A DNA stretch of 14,187 bases from CAYLLT01 sp964591605 (GTDB taxonomy: Bacteria > Planctomycetota > Phycisphaerae > UBA1845 > PWPN01). The notes beneath the pieces are model-generated. The model was not told the origin of the DNA. It searched no databases and worked only from the letters and a program-made list of their open reading frames with translations. Below are positions 7,223 through 13,915 of the stretch, in pieces (the first letter of the stretch is position 1; each line of letters begins with the position of its first letter). The translations under genes and the position numbers were made by a program. The stretch lies in NCBI GenBank assembly GCA_964591605.1, contig CAZQEN010000193.1:1-14187 (forward strand), in the 5' to 3' direction.

Positions 7223-7936
7223 TTGAGCCGATTCTTTGCAGCCGTTCTGAGTGCAGCCGCCGGGATTCTCTGCGTCACCGCATCCTGTGCGGCCGAGGAC
7301 AAGCCCGCGTCCGTCGCGTCGACGGCGACGCGCCCTTCAACCGCGACGCGTCCCGCGGCCAGCCAACCCGCGACCACACAGCCCTCCCACCGCGTGGTGA
7401 TCGAGACGTCGGCAGGCAACATCACAGTCGAGCTGACGCCCGAGAAGACACCCATCACGGTGAAGAACTTTCTGCAGTACGTGGATGAAAAGTACTACGA
7501 CGACACGCTGTTTCACCGCGTCATCAAAGGGTTCATGATCCAGGGCGGCGGGTATGCGGCGGGCACGCGGGACCCGCGTGAGACCAAGAAGACCCACAGT
7601 CCCATAAAAAACGAGTCTGAGACGGCGCCGCTGAACAAGCGGGGGACGATCTCGATGGCCCGGCTGGGGCCGGACCCGCGCGACCCGGATCGTCAGCGGG
7701 CCGCTCAGAAGGCTCTGGATTCAGCGACGTCGCAGTTTTTTATCAACCACCAGGATAACCCGGGTCTGGATTTCGGAGGCCCCCACGGCGGCTACACGGT
7801 GTTCGGGAGAGTCGTCGAGGGGATGGACGTGGTCGATAAGATCGCCTCGGTGGCCGTCGGGCGAGGTCCGCTGAGCCCGGCCCAGCCGATCGAGCCGGTC
7901 ACGATCAAGTCGATTCGCCGCACATCAACGGATTGA
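7223..7936 (+). CDS. Exported cyclophilin-type peptidyl-prolyl cis-trans isomerase
   Basis: A 237-residue protein that catalyses cis-trans isomerisation at proline, probably in the periplasm. The TTG at 7223 is preceded by GGTGGGAG with 4-5 bases of spacing and gives an ideal signal peptide (SRFFAAVLSAAAGILCVTASCAA); upstream ATG codons at 7121 and 7169 would put a hydrophilic leader ahead of it. A Thr/Ala/Pro-rich linker (about 28-53) leads into the cyclophilin fold. FHRVIKGFMIQGG begins at residue 97, with Arg99 the likely catalytic Arg, and SQFFIN ends at residue 175. Between ISMAR and SQFFIN is a charged insert (GPDPRDPDRQRAAQKALD) where compact bacterial cyclophilins have a short loop. 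Cys residues near the end of the signal leave lipoprotein processing possible, but the lipobox is poor. It may stand as a single transcription unit. Confidence 0.92.
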   Translation: MSRFFAAVLSAAAGILCVTASCAAEDKPASVASTATRPSTATRPAASQPATTQPSHRVVIETSAGNITVELTPEKTPITVKNFLQYVDEKYYDDTLFHRVIKGFMIQGGGYAAGTRDPRETKKTHSPIKNESETAPLNKRGTISMARLGPDPRDPDRQRAAQKALDSATSQFFINHQDNPGLDFGGPHGGYTVFGRVVEGMDVVDKIASVAVGRGPLSPAQPIEPVTIKSIRRTSTD

Positions 7937-7952
7937 TCTCGTCACGTCACGG

Positions 7953-7982
7953 ATGACTTTCGGGAGAGCACGGGCATAGTAT
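7953..7982 (+). promoter_or_regulatory. Candidate promoter of the CAP-domain gene
   Basis: ATGACT (7953-7958) and TAGTAT (7977-7982) are spaced by 18 bases and each matches the sigma70 consensus at four of six positions. The predicted transcript would start around 7990, 25 bases before the GTG start. The match is modest and could be chance. Confidence 0.25.
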
Positions 7983-8014
7983 TCGATGTCTCGCGCCGAA
8001 CGAGGTTGGAAGCA

Positions 8015-8620
8015 GTGACGTGTCGATCAACATATCTGGGTGGACTGGCGGCGGTGCTGCTCGCCTGCTGCGGTTGCCCATCGGTCAGTGATCCGGCAGG
8101 GCTCAATTCCGAGAGCAGCGCGCCGACCGATGCGGCCCTGGAGCTGCCGGGGGATACGGCCGTGCTGAGCTCGGAGGCCGCGCCGGCCTGCGTGCAGATC
8201 GGCCAGCCGGCATCGAGCGTACACGAGGACATGTACGCGCAGCTCAACGCGTATCGGGTGCAGAACGGGCTGAAACCACTTCTGTATTCCAAGACGCTCG
8301 AGGCGGCCGCCGAGGCGCAGGCCAGGAACCTGTACGTCCACGACTTTTTCGATCACATCGATCCGGACGGCAAGAATCCGGGCGACCGGGCGCTCGACGC
8401 GAATTTCTGTCACAAGTACGTGGGCGAGAACATCGCCGCCGGGCAGATGACCGTGTCCGCGGTCATGGCGGCGTGGCAGAACAGCCCCACTCATGACGCG
8501 AATATGCTCAAGGCCGAATACGTGTACGTGGGCATGGGCCACTACGTCGACCCGACCGGCCGTCCGTACTGGTCGCAGTCGTTCGCCTACGACGTGCCCG
8601 TGACCGTGGCCGGCCGTTGA
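8015..8620 (+). CDS. CAP/SCP-domain lipoprotein
   Basis: A 201-residue protein with a lipoprotein-type signal: a basic start, a hydrophobic run and VLLAC followed by CGC, so lipidation at the first Cys is likely. The GTG at 8015 is preferred because GAGG and GGA lie at suitable distances upstream; a TTG at 8006 would add three residues. After a Ser/Ala/Pro spacer the CAP domain (PF00188 type) runs from about residue 70 to the end. It has a helix like YAQLNAYRVQNGLKPL, DFFDHIDPDG (first His), VGENIAAG (Glu), WQNSPTHDANML (second His) and VGMGHYVDP. These cover the conserved His/Glu cavity residues. Bacterial CAP proteins are secreted or surface proteins whose chemistry is mostly unknown. It is the last plus-strand gene before a strong terminator and a converging operon. 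Confidence 0.9.
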   Translation: MTCRSTYLGGLAAVLLACCGCPSVSDPAGLNSESSAPTDAALELPGDTAVLSSEAAPACVQIGQPASSVHEDMYAQLNAYRVQNGLKPLLYSKTLEAAAEAQARNLYVHDFFDHIDPDGKNPGDRALDANFCHKYVGENIAAGQMTVSAVMAAWQNSPTHDANMLKAEYVYVGMGHYVDPTGRPYWSQSFAYDVPVTVAGR

Positions 8621-8667
8621 CTACCGATTTTGCCGTAGAGACCCACAGTGCCTTGAGTCATCGCCGC

Positions 8668-8695
8668 AGGTGCGAGAATTCGTTCTCGCACCTTT
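8668..8695 (+). terminator. Intrinsic terminator with UUCG tetraloop
   Basis: AGGTGCGAGAA (8668-8678) and TTCTCGCACCT (8683-8693) form a perfect 11-bp stem closed by TTCG, an unusually stable RNA tetraloop. A short T run follows on the plus strand. It sits 47 bases after the CAP-domain gene, between two converging units. The opposite strand has no T run after the stem, so it should act mainly on plus-strand transcripts. Confidence 0.8.
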
Positions 8696-8735
8696 CCGCG
8701 CGCCGGGGGCGCGAGATCCGCGGCGCCGGCCGGGC

Positions 8736-9215
8736 TCAGTATCGCAGGCCGTTGGAACGCAGATGAACGTAAGGTTTGGCCTGCGGGTCGGCATCGCCCG
8801 CCAGAACCTCCCCCACATAGATGCGGTGATCGCCCGAGTCGACGCTGCCGGCCAGGCGGCAGCGCAGGTGGCCGATGCAGGAACGGATCACCACGCCCTC
8901 GGGATGCTCCTGGATGTCGAGACCGGTGAACGCGGGCTCGTCCGGGGCGAACCCCCTGCTGAAGTGCTTGAACATCGGCCCGCGATCTTCGCCCACCAGG
9001 TTGATCACGAAGTGGCGGGAGGCTTCGATCAGCTCCTCGATCGGGCGGCCGCGTTTGACGGCGATGGTGACCGCGGGCGGCTCGAAGCCCGCCTGCTGAA
9101 CCCACGATGTGAGCACGCCCGTGCTCCGCGTCCCATGGCGCGCGGTGAGCACGGAAACGCCGCTCGGAATCTGAGCGAGGGCCCGCGCGACCTGCTTTTT
9201 TGCTTCCTCGTTCAT
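8736..9215 (-). CDS. Flavin reductase-like domain protein
   Basis: A 159-residue cytoplasmic protein of the flavin reductase-like family (PF01613), close to the minimal domain length. Landmarks are GVSVLTA near residue 19, the GVLTSWVQQAGFEPPAVTIAV stretch (about 33-53), where this family binds FMN, FVINLVGED near 69 and GRVE-like IYVGEVLAGD near 132. Members bind FMN and reduce it with NAD(P)H or pass electrons to partners such as rubredoxins or monooxygenases; the partner here is unknown. The ATG at 9215 follows a purine-rich GTGGGGA. It lies 14 bases after the PAP2 gene, making it the last gene of a three-gene minus-strand operon. No oxygenase gene is nearby. The protein ends close to the family boundary, with no extra domain. 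Confidence 0.88.
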   Translation of the reverse strand: MNEEAKKQVARALAQIPSGVSVLTARHGTRSTGVLTSWVQQAGFEPPAVTIAVKRGRPIEELIEASRHFVINLVGEDRGPMFKHFSRGFAPDEPAFTGLDIQEHPEGVVIRSCIGHLRCRLAGSVDSGDHRIYVGEVLAGDADPQAKPYVHLRSNGLRY

Positions 9216-9229
9216 CCGTCCCCACTCAT

Positions 9230-10300
9230 TCAGTCATTGCCCAGCGTCTTGAGCCAGGCGATGCCCGCGCTGCCCTCGGGGCTGACGTACGGCACGATTT
9301 CGCCGCCGAAGATCTCCGGGCGATGTTCCTTCATGACCTGCTCGGCGACGACCCAGCCCAGGGCCGCGCCGAAAATGACATCCGAAAAGTGATGCTCGCG
9401 GCTGTCGAGCCGCTCCCAGGCGGAGAACACCGCCAGGGAGTACATCGGCACGCCGACGAGCGGCCCGTACGCATCGTTGAGCACCGTCGCCAGCGCCACG
9501 GTGCTCGACACATGGCCCGAGGGCCAGGCCAACGGGAGATCGTTCGGGGCGTGGGTGTAGGCGGCCGTCTTGAGCAGCAGTGTGCTCAGGTCGGTGATGA
9601 TCAGCGCGCTGGCCAGCTTCTTGCCGACCTCGTATGTCTTGGCCTCCTGCAGGACCTGCCCCGCCAGGTACCATGTGCCGGCCACGATGAATCCGGTTGC
9701 CGGGTTGCCGGCGGCATCCAGGAAGTCCCGGAAGCCCTTCCCGTAGGTGTGGCTGTGACGATAGTGGTCTTCGATGTCGTCGTCGACTTCCGGGCGCACG
9801 GCGAGCGATGCACCTCCGGCCCCCACCAGGAACACGACATTCCACGGGTTGAGGTAGACGGCCTTCGTGTCATGCCAGAGCTCGCGCCACATCTCGCGCA
9901 CGTCGCGCTTGATGGTGGCCCCGAGGGTCGGCAGCGGGCCGCGCTCGATCCCGGTCGACTGGGTGGCGGCGGGAGACGCCTGCGGCTCGGCCGGGCCGGT
10001 CGACTTGTCCGTATCGAGGGGCTGGGCGCTTTCCTGCTCCTGGGCGGCCGCCAGTTGAGTCCGCACCTGCTCGGGCGGTTCGCCGATCCCGCCCGTGCCG
10101 CTGGCCAGCAGGTACCGGACCTGATCGGGCGGCACTCCGTCGGCTGTCTCGACGCCGTGCGGGGGCGGCGCGTGGACGCGGGCTTCCTGAAGCCGGCGCT
10201 CGGCGACGATATGTGCCCGCCGGACCCAGTCTTCCGCATCACTCCCTTGAGAGGAACACAATACGCCGATCGTCGCAAGGAGAGCCCACTGCCTGCTCAT
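9230..10300 (-). CDS. Exported PAP2-superfamily (phosphatidic acid phosphatase-like) protein
   Basis: A 356-residue protein. Residues 1 to about 22 form a signal peptide (WALLATIGVL core). Residues 23-135 are a hydrophilic Gln/Glu/Pro/Ala-rich spacer with no recognised domain. The PAP2 domain occupies roughly 145-345. Motif C2 is PSGH at 260-263. Motif C3 is Arg297-x5-His303-x3-Asp307, the catalytic His/Asp pair. Motif C1 (normally K-x6-RP) reads Lys244-x6-Ala-Pro, so the phosphate-binding Arg is missing. The family removes phosphate from lipid or undecaprenyl pyrophosphates at the membrane; the C1 change makes activity uncertain. The ATG at 10300 overlaps the stop of the TPR gene (ATGA, 10300-10297) and has GGAG 7 bases upstream, which rejects the much longer upstream reading. 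It is the middle gene of the operon. Confidence 0.87.
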   Translation of the reverse strand: MSRQWALLATIGVLCSSQGSDAEDWVRRAHIVAERRLQEARVHAPPPHGVETADGVPPDQVRYLLASGTGGIGEPPEQVRTQLAAAQEQESAQPLDTDKSTGPAEPQASPAATQSTGIERGPLPTLGATIKRDVREMWRELWHDTKAVYLNPWNVVFLVGAGGASLAVRPEVDDDIEDHYRHSHTYGKGFRDFLDAAGNPATGFIVAGTWYLAGQVLQEAKTYEVGKKLASALIITDLSTLLLKTAAYTHAPNDLPLAWPSGHVSSTVALATVLNDAYGPLVGVPMYSLAVFSAWERLDSREHHFSDVIFGAALGWVVAEQVMKEHRPEIFGGEIVPYVSPEGSAGIAWLKTLGND

Positions 10301-11409
10301 TGCGTTTCTCCGATCAGGATGCTGGGGGCGCTGTCCACGGGAATCTGAAACTTCCGGACAAGCTCGCGCAGCCGCGGCTGGTCCGGTTTGAGTTCGAGCG
10401 AACGGTGCCACTGCTCGAGGGCGGTCCGCCGCAGCTCCATATCCGACGGGCGCTGCAGATGCCTGGCCATCAGAACGCCGCCCAGGCCCGCATGGGCCTC
10501 GGGCATCTTGGGATTGAGCCCGATGGCGAAGTTGTAGTTCTTGATCGCCTCGTCGTATTCGCGGAGGCGGAATGCGCAATAGCCGAGCCGCTCGTAGGCC
10601 AGGGCCAGCTTGGGATCGAGCTCCAGGGCCCGGGCGAGCGCCCTTTGGGCATTGGGGTAGCGCTCCTGCTTGATGAGCGTCATGGCGAGGTTGACAAAGA
10701 CGAGCGGCTGGTTGGGGTCGCGCTCGAGCGACTCGTTGTAGGAATGGATGGCGTCGTAGTAGAGGCCCTGGGCGTCGTAGATCGCCCCGAGATTTGTGTG
10801 GGGTGCCGGGTGGTCGGGGTCAATCTGGCCGGCCTGGGTGTAGCAGTCGATCGCCTTCTCATAGTCGTGCATCTGCTGGTAACAGACGCCGAGGTTCAGG
10901 CGGGCGTCAAAGCTTTTGGGGTCGAGCTCGCAGGCGTGCAGATACGCCCGCACGGCGTCGGCCAGTCGCACGAGCTGATGATAGATCTGGGCGAGCGAAA
11001 TCGTGTCATTGAAGTTGCCGGGATCGAGTTTTACGGCCTCGCCGTAGGATTGGGCGGCCGCCTCGAGGTTTCCCTTGTGCCGCTCGATGAAGCCGATCTT
11101 GGAGTGAGCGACGGCCAGCCGGGGATTGAGCTCGATGGCGGCCTGGAACTCGGCCAGGGCGGCGTCATATTCCTCGGCCTTGAGGCGCTGCTCGCCCTGC
11201 TGGACGCGGATGGCCGCGCGGGTGGCCGCGAACGGCTCGTCGGGCCTGGCACAACCGGAGGCGAGCGACAGGGCGGCCGCGGCGACCATCACGCGGCCCC
11301 GGCGACGCAGATCCGGCCGGCCGCGGTCACGGCGCACGCGCCGCGTGGAGGAAGGGTATCCCCGGCATCCGTTCGGGCTCGTCTGTGTGTCGCGCCCGTT
11401 CATGATCAT
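10297..11409 (-). CDS. TPR-repeat lipoprotein
   Basis: A protein of about 370 residues built mostly from tetratricopeptide repeats. A long, Arg-rich N-terminus (RRVRRDRGRPDLRRRGR) leads into a short hydrophobic run ending LASGC, a likely lipidation site at about residue 54. Eight TPR-like units follow from about residue 68, each closing with motifs such as AIELNP, AVKLDP, ACELDP or ALELDP; the last carries an insertion. TPR arrays bind other proteins, so this is probably a scaffold on the periplasmic side of a membrane. The start is uncertain: ATG at 11409 or 11403 gives a basic n-region, whereas ATG at 11289 gives a bare hydrophobic start; none has a strong ribosome binding site. The stop overlaps the PAP2 start (ATGA), showing translational coupling. 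It is first in the operon, and no promoter stands out upstream. Confidence 0.85.
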   Translation of the reverse strand: MIMNGRDTQTSPNGCRGYPSSTRRVRRDRGRPDLRRRGRVMVAAAALSLASGCARPDEPFAATRAAIRVQQGEQRLKAEEYDAALAEFQAAIELNPRLAVAHSKIGFIERHKGNLEAAAQSYGEAVKLDPGNFNDTISLAQIYHQLVRLADAVRAYLHACELDPKSFDARLNLGVCYQQMHDYEKAIDCYTQAGQIDPDHPAPHTNLGAIYDAQGLYYDAIHSYNESLERDPNQPLVFVNLAMTLIKQERYPNAQRALARALELDPKLALAYERLGYCAFRLREYDEAIKNYNFAIGLNPKMPEAHAGLGGVLMARHLQRPSDMELRRTALEQWHRSLELKPDQPRLRELVRKFQIPVDSAPSILIGETQ

Positions 11410-11583
11410 CCGTATCGGCAGCTCTGGGCTCCCTGCCGCAGGGGGAGCGGCCCGCTCCTGTCCGGTCCCCCCTGCCGGGTTGACCGGTGCCATAGTAATC
11501 CGGCTGCTCAGGACCGGCCAGATGTGTGGTGCCGGCGGTGGCCCGAGCCGCGGCGACTTTTCCGGGAATGGTGGCAAGCGTCG

Positions 11584-11679
11584 CGGTGCGGCCGTCCTTT
11601 CGGCGCGCCGAGACACGTGCAGGCGGGGTGCGGGCGAAAGTCCGCCTGCACGTGCAGCCGAGACGGCTGCACCACAAAA
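11584..11679. repeat. Dispersed palindromic intergenic repeat, copy 2
   Basis: This stretch shares with 4343-4407 the order GGTGC(A/G)GCCGTC, a CGGCGCGCCG palindrome (11601-11610), GACACG, GTGCAGGCG and the end CTGCACCACAAA. It is longer because an extra stem is present: CACGTGCAGGCGG (11614-11626) pairs perfectly over 13 bp with CCGCCTGCACGTG (11642-11654). Then GTGCAGCCG / CGGCTGCAC (11652-11660 / 11664-11672) forms a 9-bp stem with loop AGA, the same loop as in copy 1. Confidence 0.75.
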
Positions 11680-11742
11680 GGCCGGCTCCGCCCCTCGCCC
11701 AAAGTGGCACGGACCCAAGGGGGCCGTTTGAGCGGGGTGGGG

Positions 11743-11771
11743 TTGGAATTCGGCGGCGGTCTGTCTAAGAT
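11743..11771 (+). promoter_or_regulatory. Candidate sigma70-type promoter of the glycosyltransferase gene
   Basis: TTGGAA (11743-11748) and TAAGAT (11766-11771) are separated by exactly 17 bases and each match the consensus at four of six positions. Transcription would start near 11778, about 48 bases ahead of the ATG at 11826. Confidence 0.45.
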
Positions 11772-11825
11772 TGAGCCGTGCGGGCGTTGAATTCCGTCAG
11801 ATCGGGCCCACGGCGGGAGGACAAC

Positions 11826-12566
11826 ATGCGATTTCTCGTCGCCATCCCCGTGTACAACGAGGCCTCCACCCTCCGGGGCGTTCTGGCCGGCGTCCGCCGC
11901 CACGCCCGCGACATCCTGGTGATCGATGACGGCTCGACCGATGCCACCCCCCTGCTGCTGGCCGACGAGCCGGGGATCTACCTGATCCGCCACTGCGACA
12001 ACCGTGGCTACGGCAAGAGCCTGATGGACGCGTTCGATTTTGCCATCAACCGGGGCTACGACTGGGTGATCACGATGGACTGCGACGAGCAGCACAACCC
12101 GGAATGGATTCCGCTGTTCGTCCGGGAGGCTGCGGCGGGCGATGCCGACATCGTGAGCGGCTCGCGCTACCTGCGGCCGTTGAGCGACGATTCGCTGCCG
12201 CCGCTGGACCGCCGGGCGATCAACCAGAAGGTGACCGATCTGCTCAATGAGATTCTCGGCATCGGAATCACCGATGCTTTCTGCGGGTTCAAGGCGTATC
12301 GCGTTGAGGCACTGCGCGAACTGGACATCACCGTGCCGGGGTATGCCATGCCGCTGCAGCTCTGGGTGCAGGCGGCGCGGCTCGGGCAGCGCATCCGCGA
12401 GGTGCCCGTCGACCTGATCTACAAGGACCCGAACCGCTCGTTCGGCGGCTCGCTCGACGACCCGGACGCCCGGCTGCTGTACTACTACGACGTTCTGATT
12501 CACGAGCTCGCCCGGCCGGCCCCCCGGCGGACGCAGGTCTGCCAGGAATGCACGGCAATCGACTGA
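11826..12566 (+). CDS. Family 2 glycosyltransferase (polyprenyl-phosphate sugar transferase-like)
   Basis: A 246-residue GT-A fold enzyme. It opens with FLVAIPVYNEASTL, then DDGSTDAT from residue 34 (nucleotide binding), the metal-binding Asp85-Cys86-Asp87 in TMDCDEQ, and GSRYL near 115. A C-terminal helix follows, but no membrane segments. This length and layout fit the soluble dolichyl/undecaprenyl-phosphate mannose or glucose synthase-like branch of GT2, which loads a sugar from a nucleotide donor on to a lipid carrier; donor and acceptor are not readable. The ATG at 11826 has GGGAGGAC just upstream, a strong start. The protein ends with an unusual tail containing CQEC six residues before the stop. 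The DUF58 gene starts 60 bases downstream on the same strand, possibly on the same transcript. Confidence 0.9.
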   Translation: MRFLVAIPVYNEASTLRGVLAGVRRHARDILVIDDGSTDATPLLLADEPGIYLIRHCDNRGYGKSLMDAFDFAINRGYDWVITMDCDEQHNPEWIPLFVREAAAGDADIVSGSRYLRPLSDDSLPPLDRRAINQKVTDLLNEILGIGITDAFCGFKAYRVEALRELDITVPGYAMPLQLWVQAARLGQRIREVPVDLIYKDPNRSFGGSLDDPDARLLYYYDVLIHELARPAPRRTQVCQECTAID

Positions 12567-12589
12567 TCGCAGAAACGCGATCGATGGAA

Positions 12590-12606
12590 CCCGGCTCAGA
12601 GCCGGG
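12590..12606 (+). other. GC-rich hairpin between the glycosyltransferase and DUF58 genes
   Basis: CCCGGC (12590-12595) and GCCGGG (12601-12606) pair across the loop TCAGA, followed by a G-rich run rather than T residues. It lies just ahead of the DUF58 start and could dampen read-through or mask the ribosome binding region; it is not a standard terminator. Confidence 0.35.
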
Positions 12607-12626
12607 GGGGCGGGGGTTTCACCGGC

Positions 12627-13658
12627 ATGTCCGCCACGCAATACCTCCGACCCGACGTGATCGCCCGCGTGCAGCGGCTTGATCTGAGGGCCCGCTTCAT
12701 CGTGGAGGGCTTCATGGCGGGCCTGCACACCTCGCCGTTCCACGGCTTTTCGGTCCAGTTTTCCGAACACCGCAAGTACGTTCCCGGCGATGAGCTCAGG
12801 ACGATCGACTGGAACGTCCTGGCCCGGACGGATCGGCTGTACGTCAAGAAGTTCCAGGCGGAGACCAACCTGGAGGCGTACCTGCTGGTGGATACGTCGG
12901 CGAGCATGGCCTATGGCGGCGGGCGGGCGCCGGTGAAACGACTGCGGCGGGAGGGGCAAGAGCGCGGCGCATTCGAGACAAATGACGAAGATCAAGCAGG
13001 GAGAGGGAGCGAAGAGGAGGCCGACCCCGAATCATCACTCGGCACGGAGCAGTCGTCGCTCAGCAAGCTCGATTACGCGATCTGCATTGCGGCGGCGCTG
13101 GGGTATCTGATGATCCACCAGCAGGACGCGGTCGGGCTGGGGATTTTCGATACGCAGCTTCGCACGTTCGTCCCGCCGCGGGCCCGGCGTTCGCACCTGC
13201 TGCGGCTGCTGGCCGAACTAGCCCGCGCCCGTCCCCGGCGTGACGCCCAGGGCAGTGGTTTGGCCGCGGCGATTCACGAGCTGGCCCGCCGCGTCTACAA
13301 GCGCAGCCTGGTCGTCATTCTCAGCGATTTTCTCGCCGAACCCGCCCCCGTCCTCGAGGCCCTCCACCACCTGCGTTTCCGCCGCCACGACCTGATCTGC
13401 TTCCAGGTGCTCGACTGGACCGAGGCCGAGTTCCCGTTCGAGGATCCCACGCGGTTCACCGATCCGGAGACCAGCACCGTGCTGCACACGCAGCCGGAAG
13501 CCGTGCGTTCCAGCTACCTCGATGCGCTGCACTCCTTCATCGAAGACTACCGCACGGCCTGCGCGGCCGTCCGCGCCGATTTCGTGACGGTCGACACGTC
13601 GATGACCTTCGACCGCGCCCTCACCGAATACCTGCTGGACAGAACCAGGCGACTCTGA
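12627..13658 (+). CDS. DUF58 protein (vWA-like, MoxR-associated family)
   Basis: A 343-residue protein. The DUF58 core signature is at about residues 38-75: an FHGFSVQF start, then EHRKYVPGDELRTIDW and ARTDRLYVKKF. A von Willebrand A-like strand then carries VDTSASM at 88-94, a MIDAS-type Asp-x-Ser-x-Ser, followed by the C-terminal half with VVILSDFL. Family members usually sit next to MoxR AAA+ ATPases and are thought to help assemble or metallate partner proteins; no MoxR gene is in view. Residues about 99-146 form a hydrophilic Glu/Arg/Ser/Gly-rich insert between the MIDAS strand and the helix beginning LDYAICIAAALGY, longer than the turn I expect there. The start at 12627 gives the family's normal N-terminus; only a G-rich run precedes it. 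A terminator-like hairpin follows the stop. Confidence 0.9.
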   Translation: MSATQYLRPDVIARVQRLDLRARFIVEGFMAGLHTSPFHGFSVQFSEHRKYVPGDELRTIDWNVLARTDRLYVKKFQAETNLEAYLLVDTSASMAYGGGRAPVKRLRREGQERGAFETNDEDQAGRGSEEEADPESSLGTEQSSLSKLDYAICIAAALGYLMIHQQDAVGLGIFDTQLRTFVPPRARRSHLLRLLAELARARPRRDAQGSGLAAAIHELARRVYKRSLVVILSDFLAEPAPVLEALHHLRFRRHDLICFQVLDWTEAEFPFEDPTRFTDPETSTVLHTQPEAVRSSYLDALHSFIEDYRTACAAVRADFVTVDTSMTFDRALTEYLLDRTRRL

Positions 13659-13698
13659 ACGGCCGATCTGCTACCATCGATTGGGCGAATGGAAGTGA

Positions 13699-13732
13699 CT
13701 TCCGCTGCGCCGGCGGAGGTTTCTTGATTGTT
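13699..13732 (+). terminator. Probable intrinsic terminator after the DUF58 gene
   Basis: CTTCCGC (13699-13705) pairs with GCGGAGG (13713-13719), including one G-U pair, over a 7-base loop. It is followed by TTTCTTGATTGTT. It lies 41 bases after the DUF58 stop, a suitable place to end the glycosyltransferase-DUF58 transcript. Confidence 0.5.
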
Positions 13733-13786
13733 GCAGGGCCTATGACCACGCAGAGGGGGTGAGAGTATTGCGGGTTTGAGGGGTGG

Positions 13787-13842
13787 GATTTGAGATCTGA
13801 GATTTGAGATTTGAGATCTGAAACCCAGGATTTGAGATTCGA
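13787..13842. repeat. Heptamer tandem repeat (GATYTGA)
   Basis: Eight adjoining 7-base units run in register: GATTTGA, GATCTGA, GATTTGA, GATTTGA, GATCTGA, a divergent AACCCAG, GATTTGA and GATTCGA. The period of 7 means it would be read in all frames, so it is unlikely to encode a conserved repeat peptide. Confidence 0.85.
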
Positions 13843-13915
13843 GCGCACCGGCGGATCTGGATGAAACCGCCGAACATGCGGAATCCGCGAAAGGATGCCG
13901 GTGTACGACATTCTG

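Larger units (their letters stand above)
11410..11825. other. Divergent intergenic region
   Basis: The 416 bases between the TPR operon (minus) and the glycosyltransferase gene (plus) contain no convincing gene. Open frames here are interrupted in quality by the palindromic repeat at 11584-11679. The plus-strand promoter at 11743-11771 is the only regulatory signal I can support. A start for the minus operon must lie here too, but I see no clear pair of hexamers. Confidence 0.7.

Noticed and set aside
10301..10579. Longer start for the PAP2 gene at 10579
   Set aside because: It would run antisense-like Arg/Gln-rich sequence through the TPR gene in another frame, and the ATG at 10300 has a ribosome site, a signal peptide and a stop overlap.
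11508..12995. A 495-codon minus-strand frame opposite the glycosyltransferase and DUF58 genes
   Set aside because: It is antisense to two clear family members and includes the repeat; it has no recognisable domain.
13689..13727. A 12-codon reading frame after the DUF58 gene
   Set aside because: It overlaps the terminator-like hairpin and lacks a clear ribosome binding site or any recognisable leader-peptide pattern.
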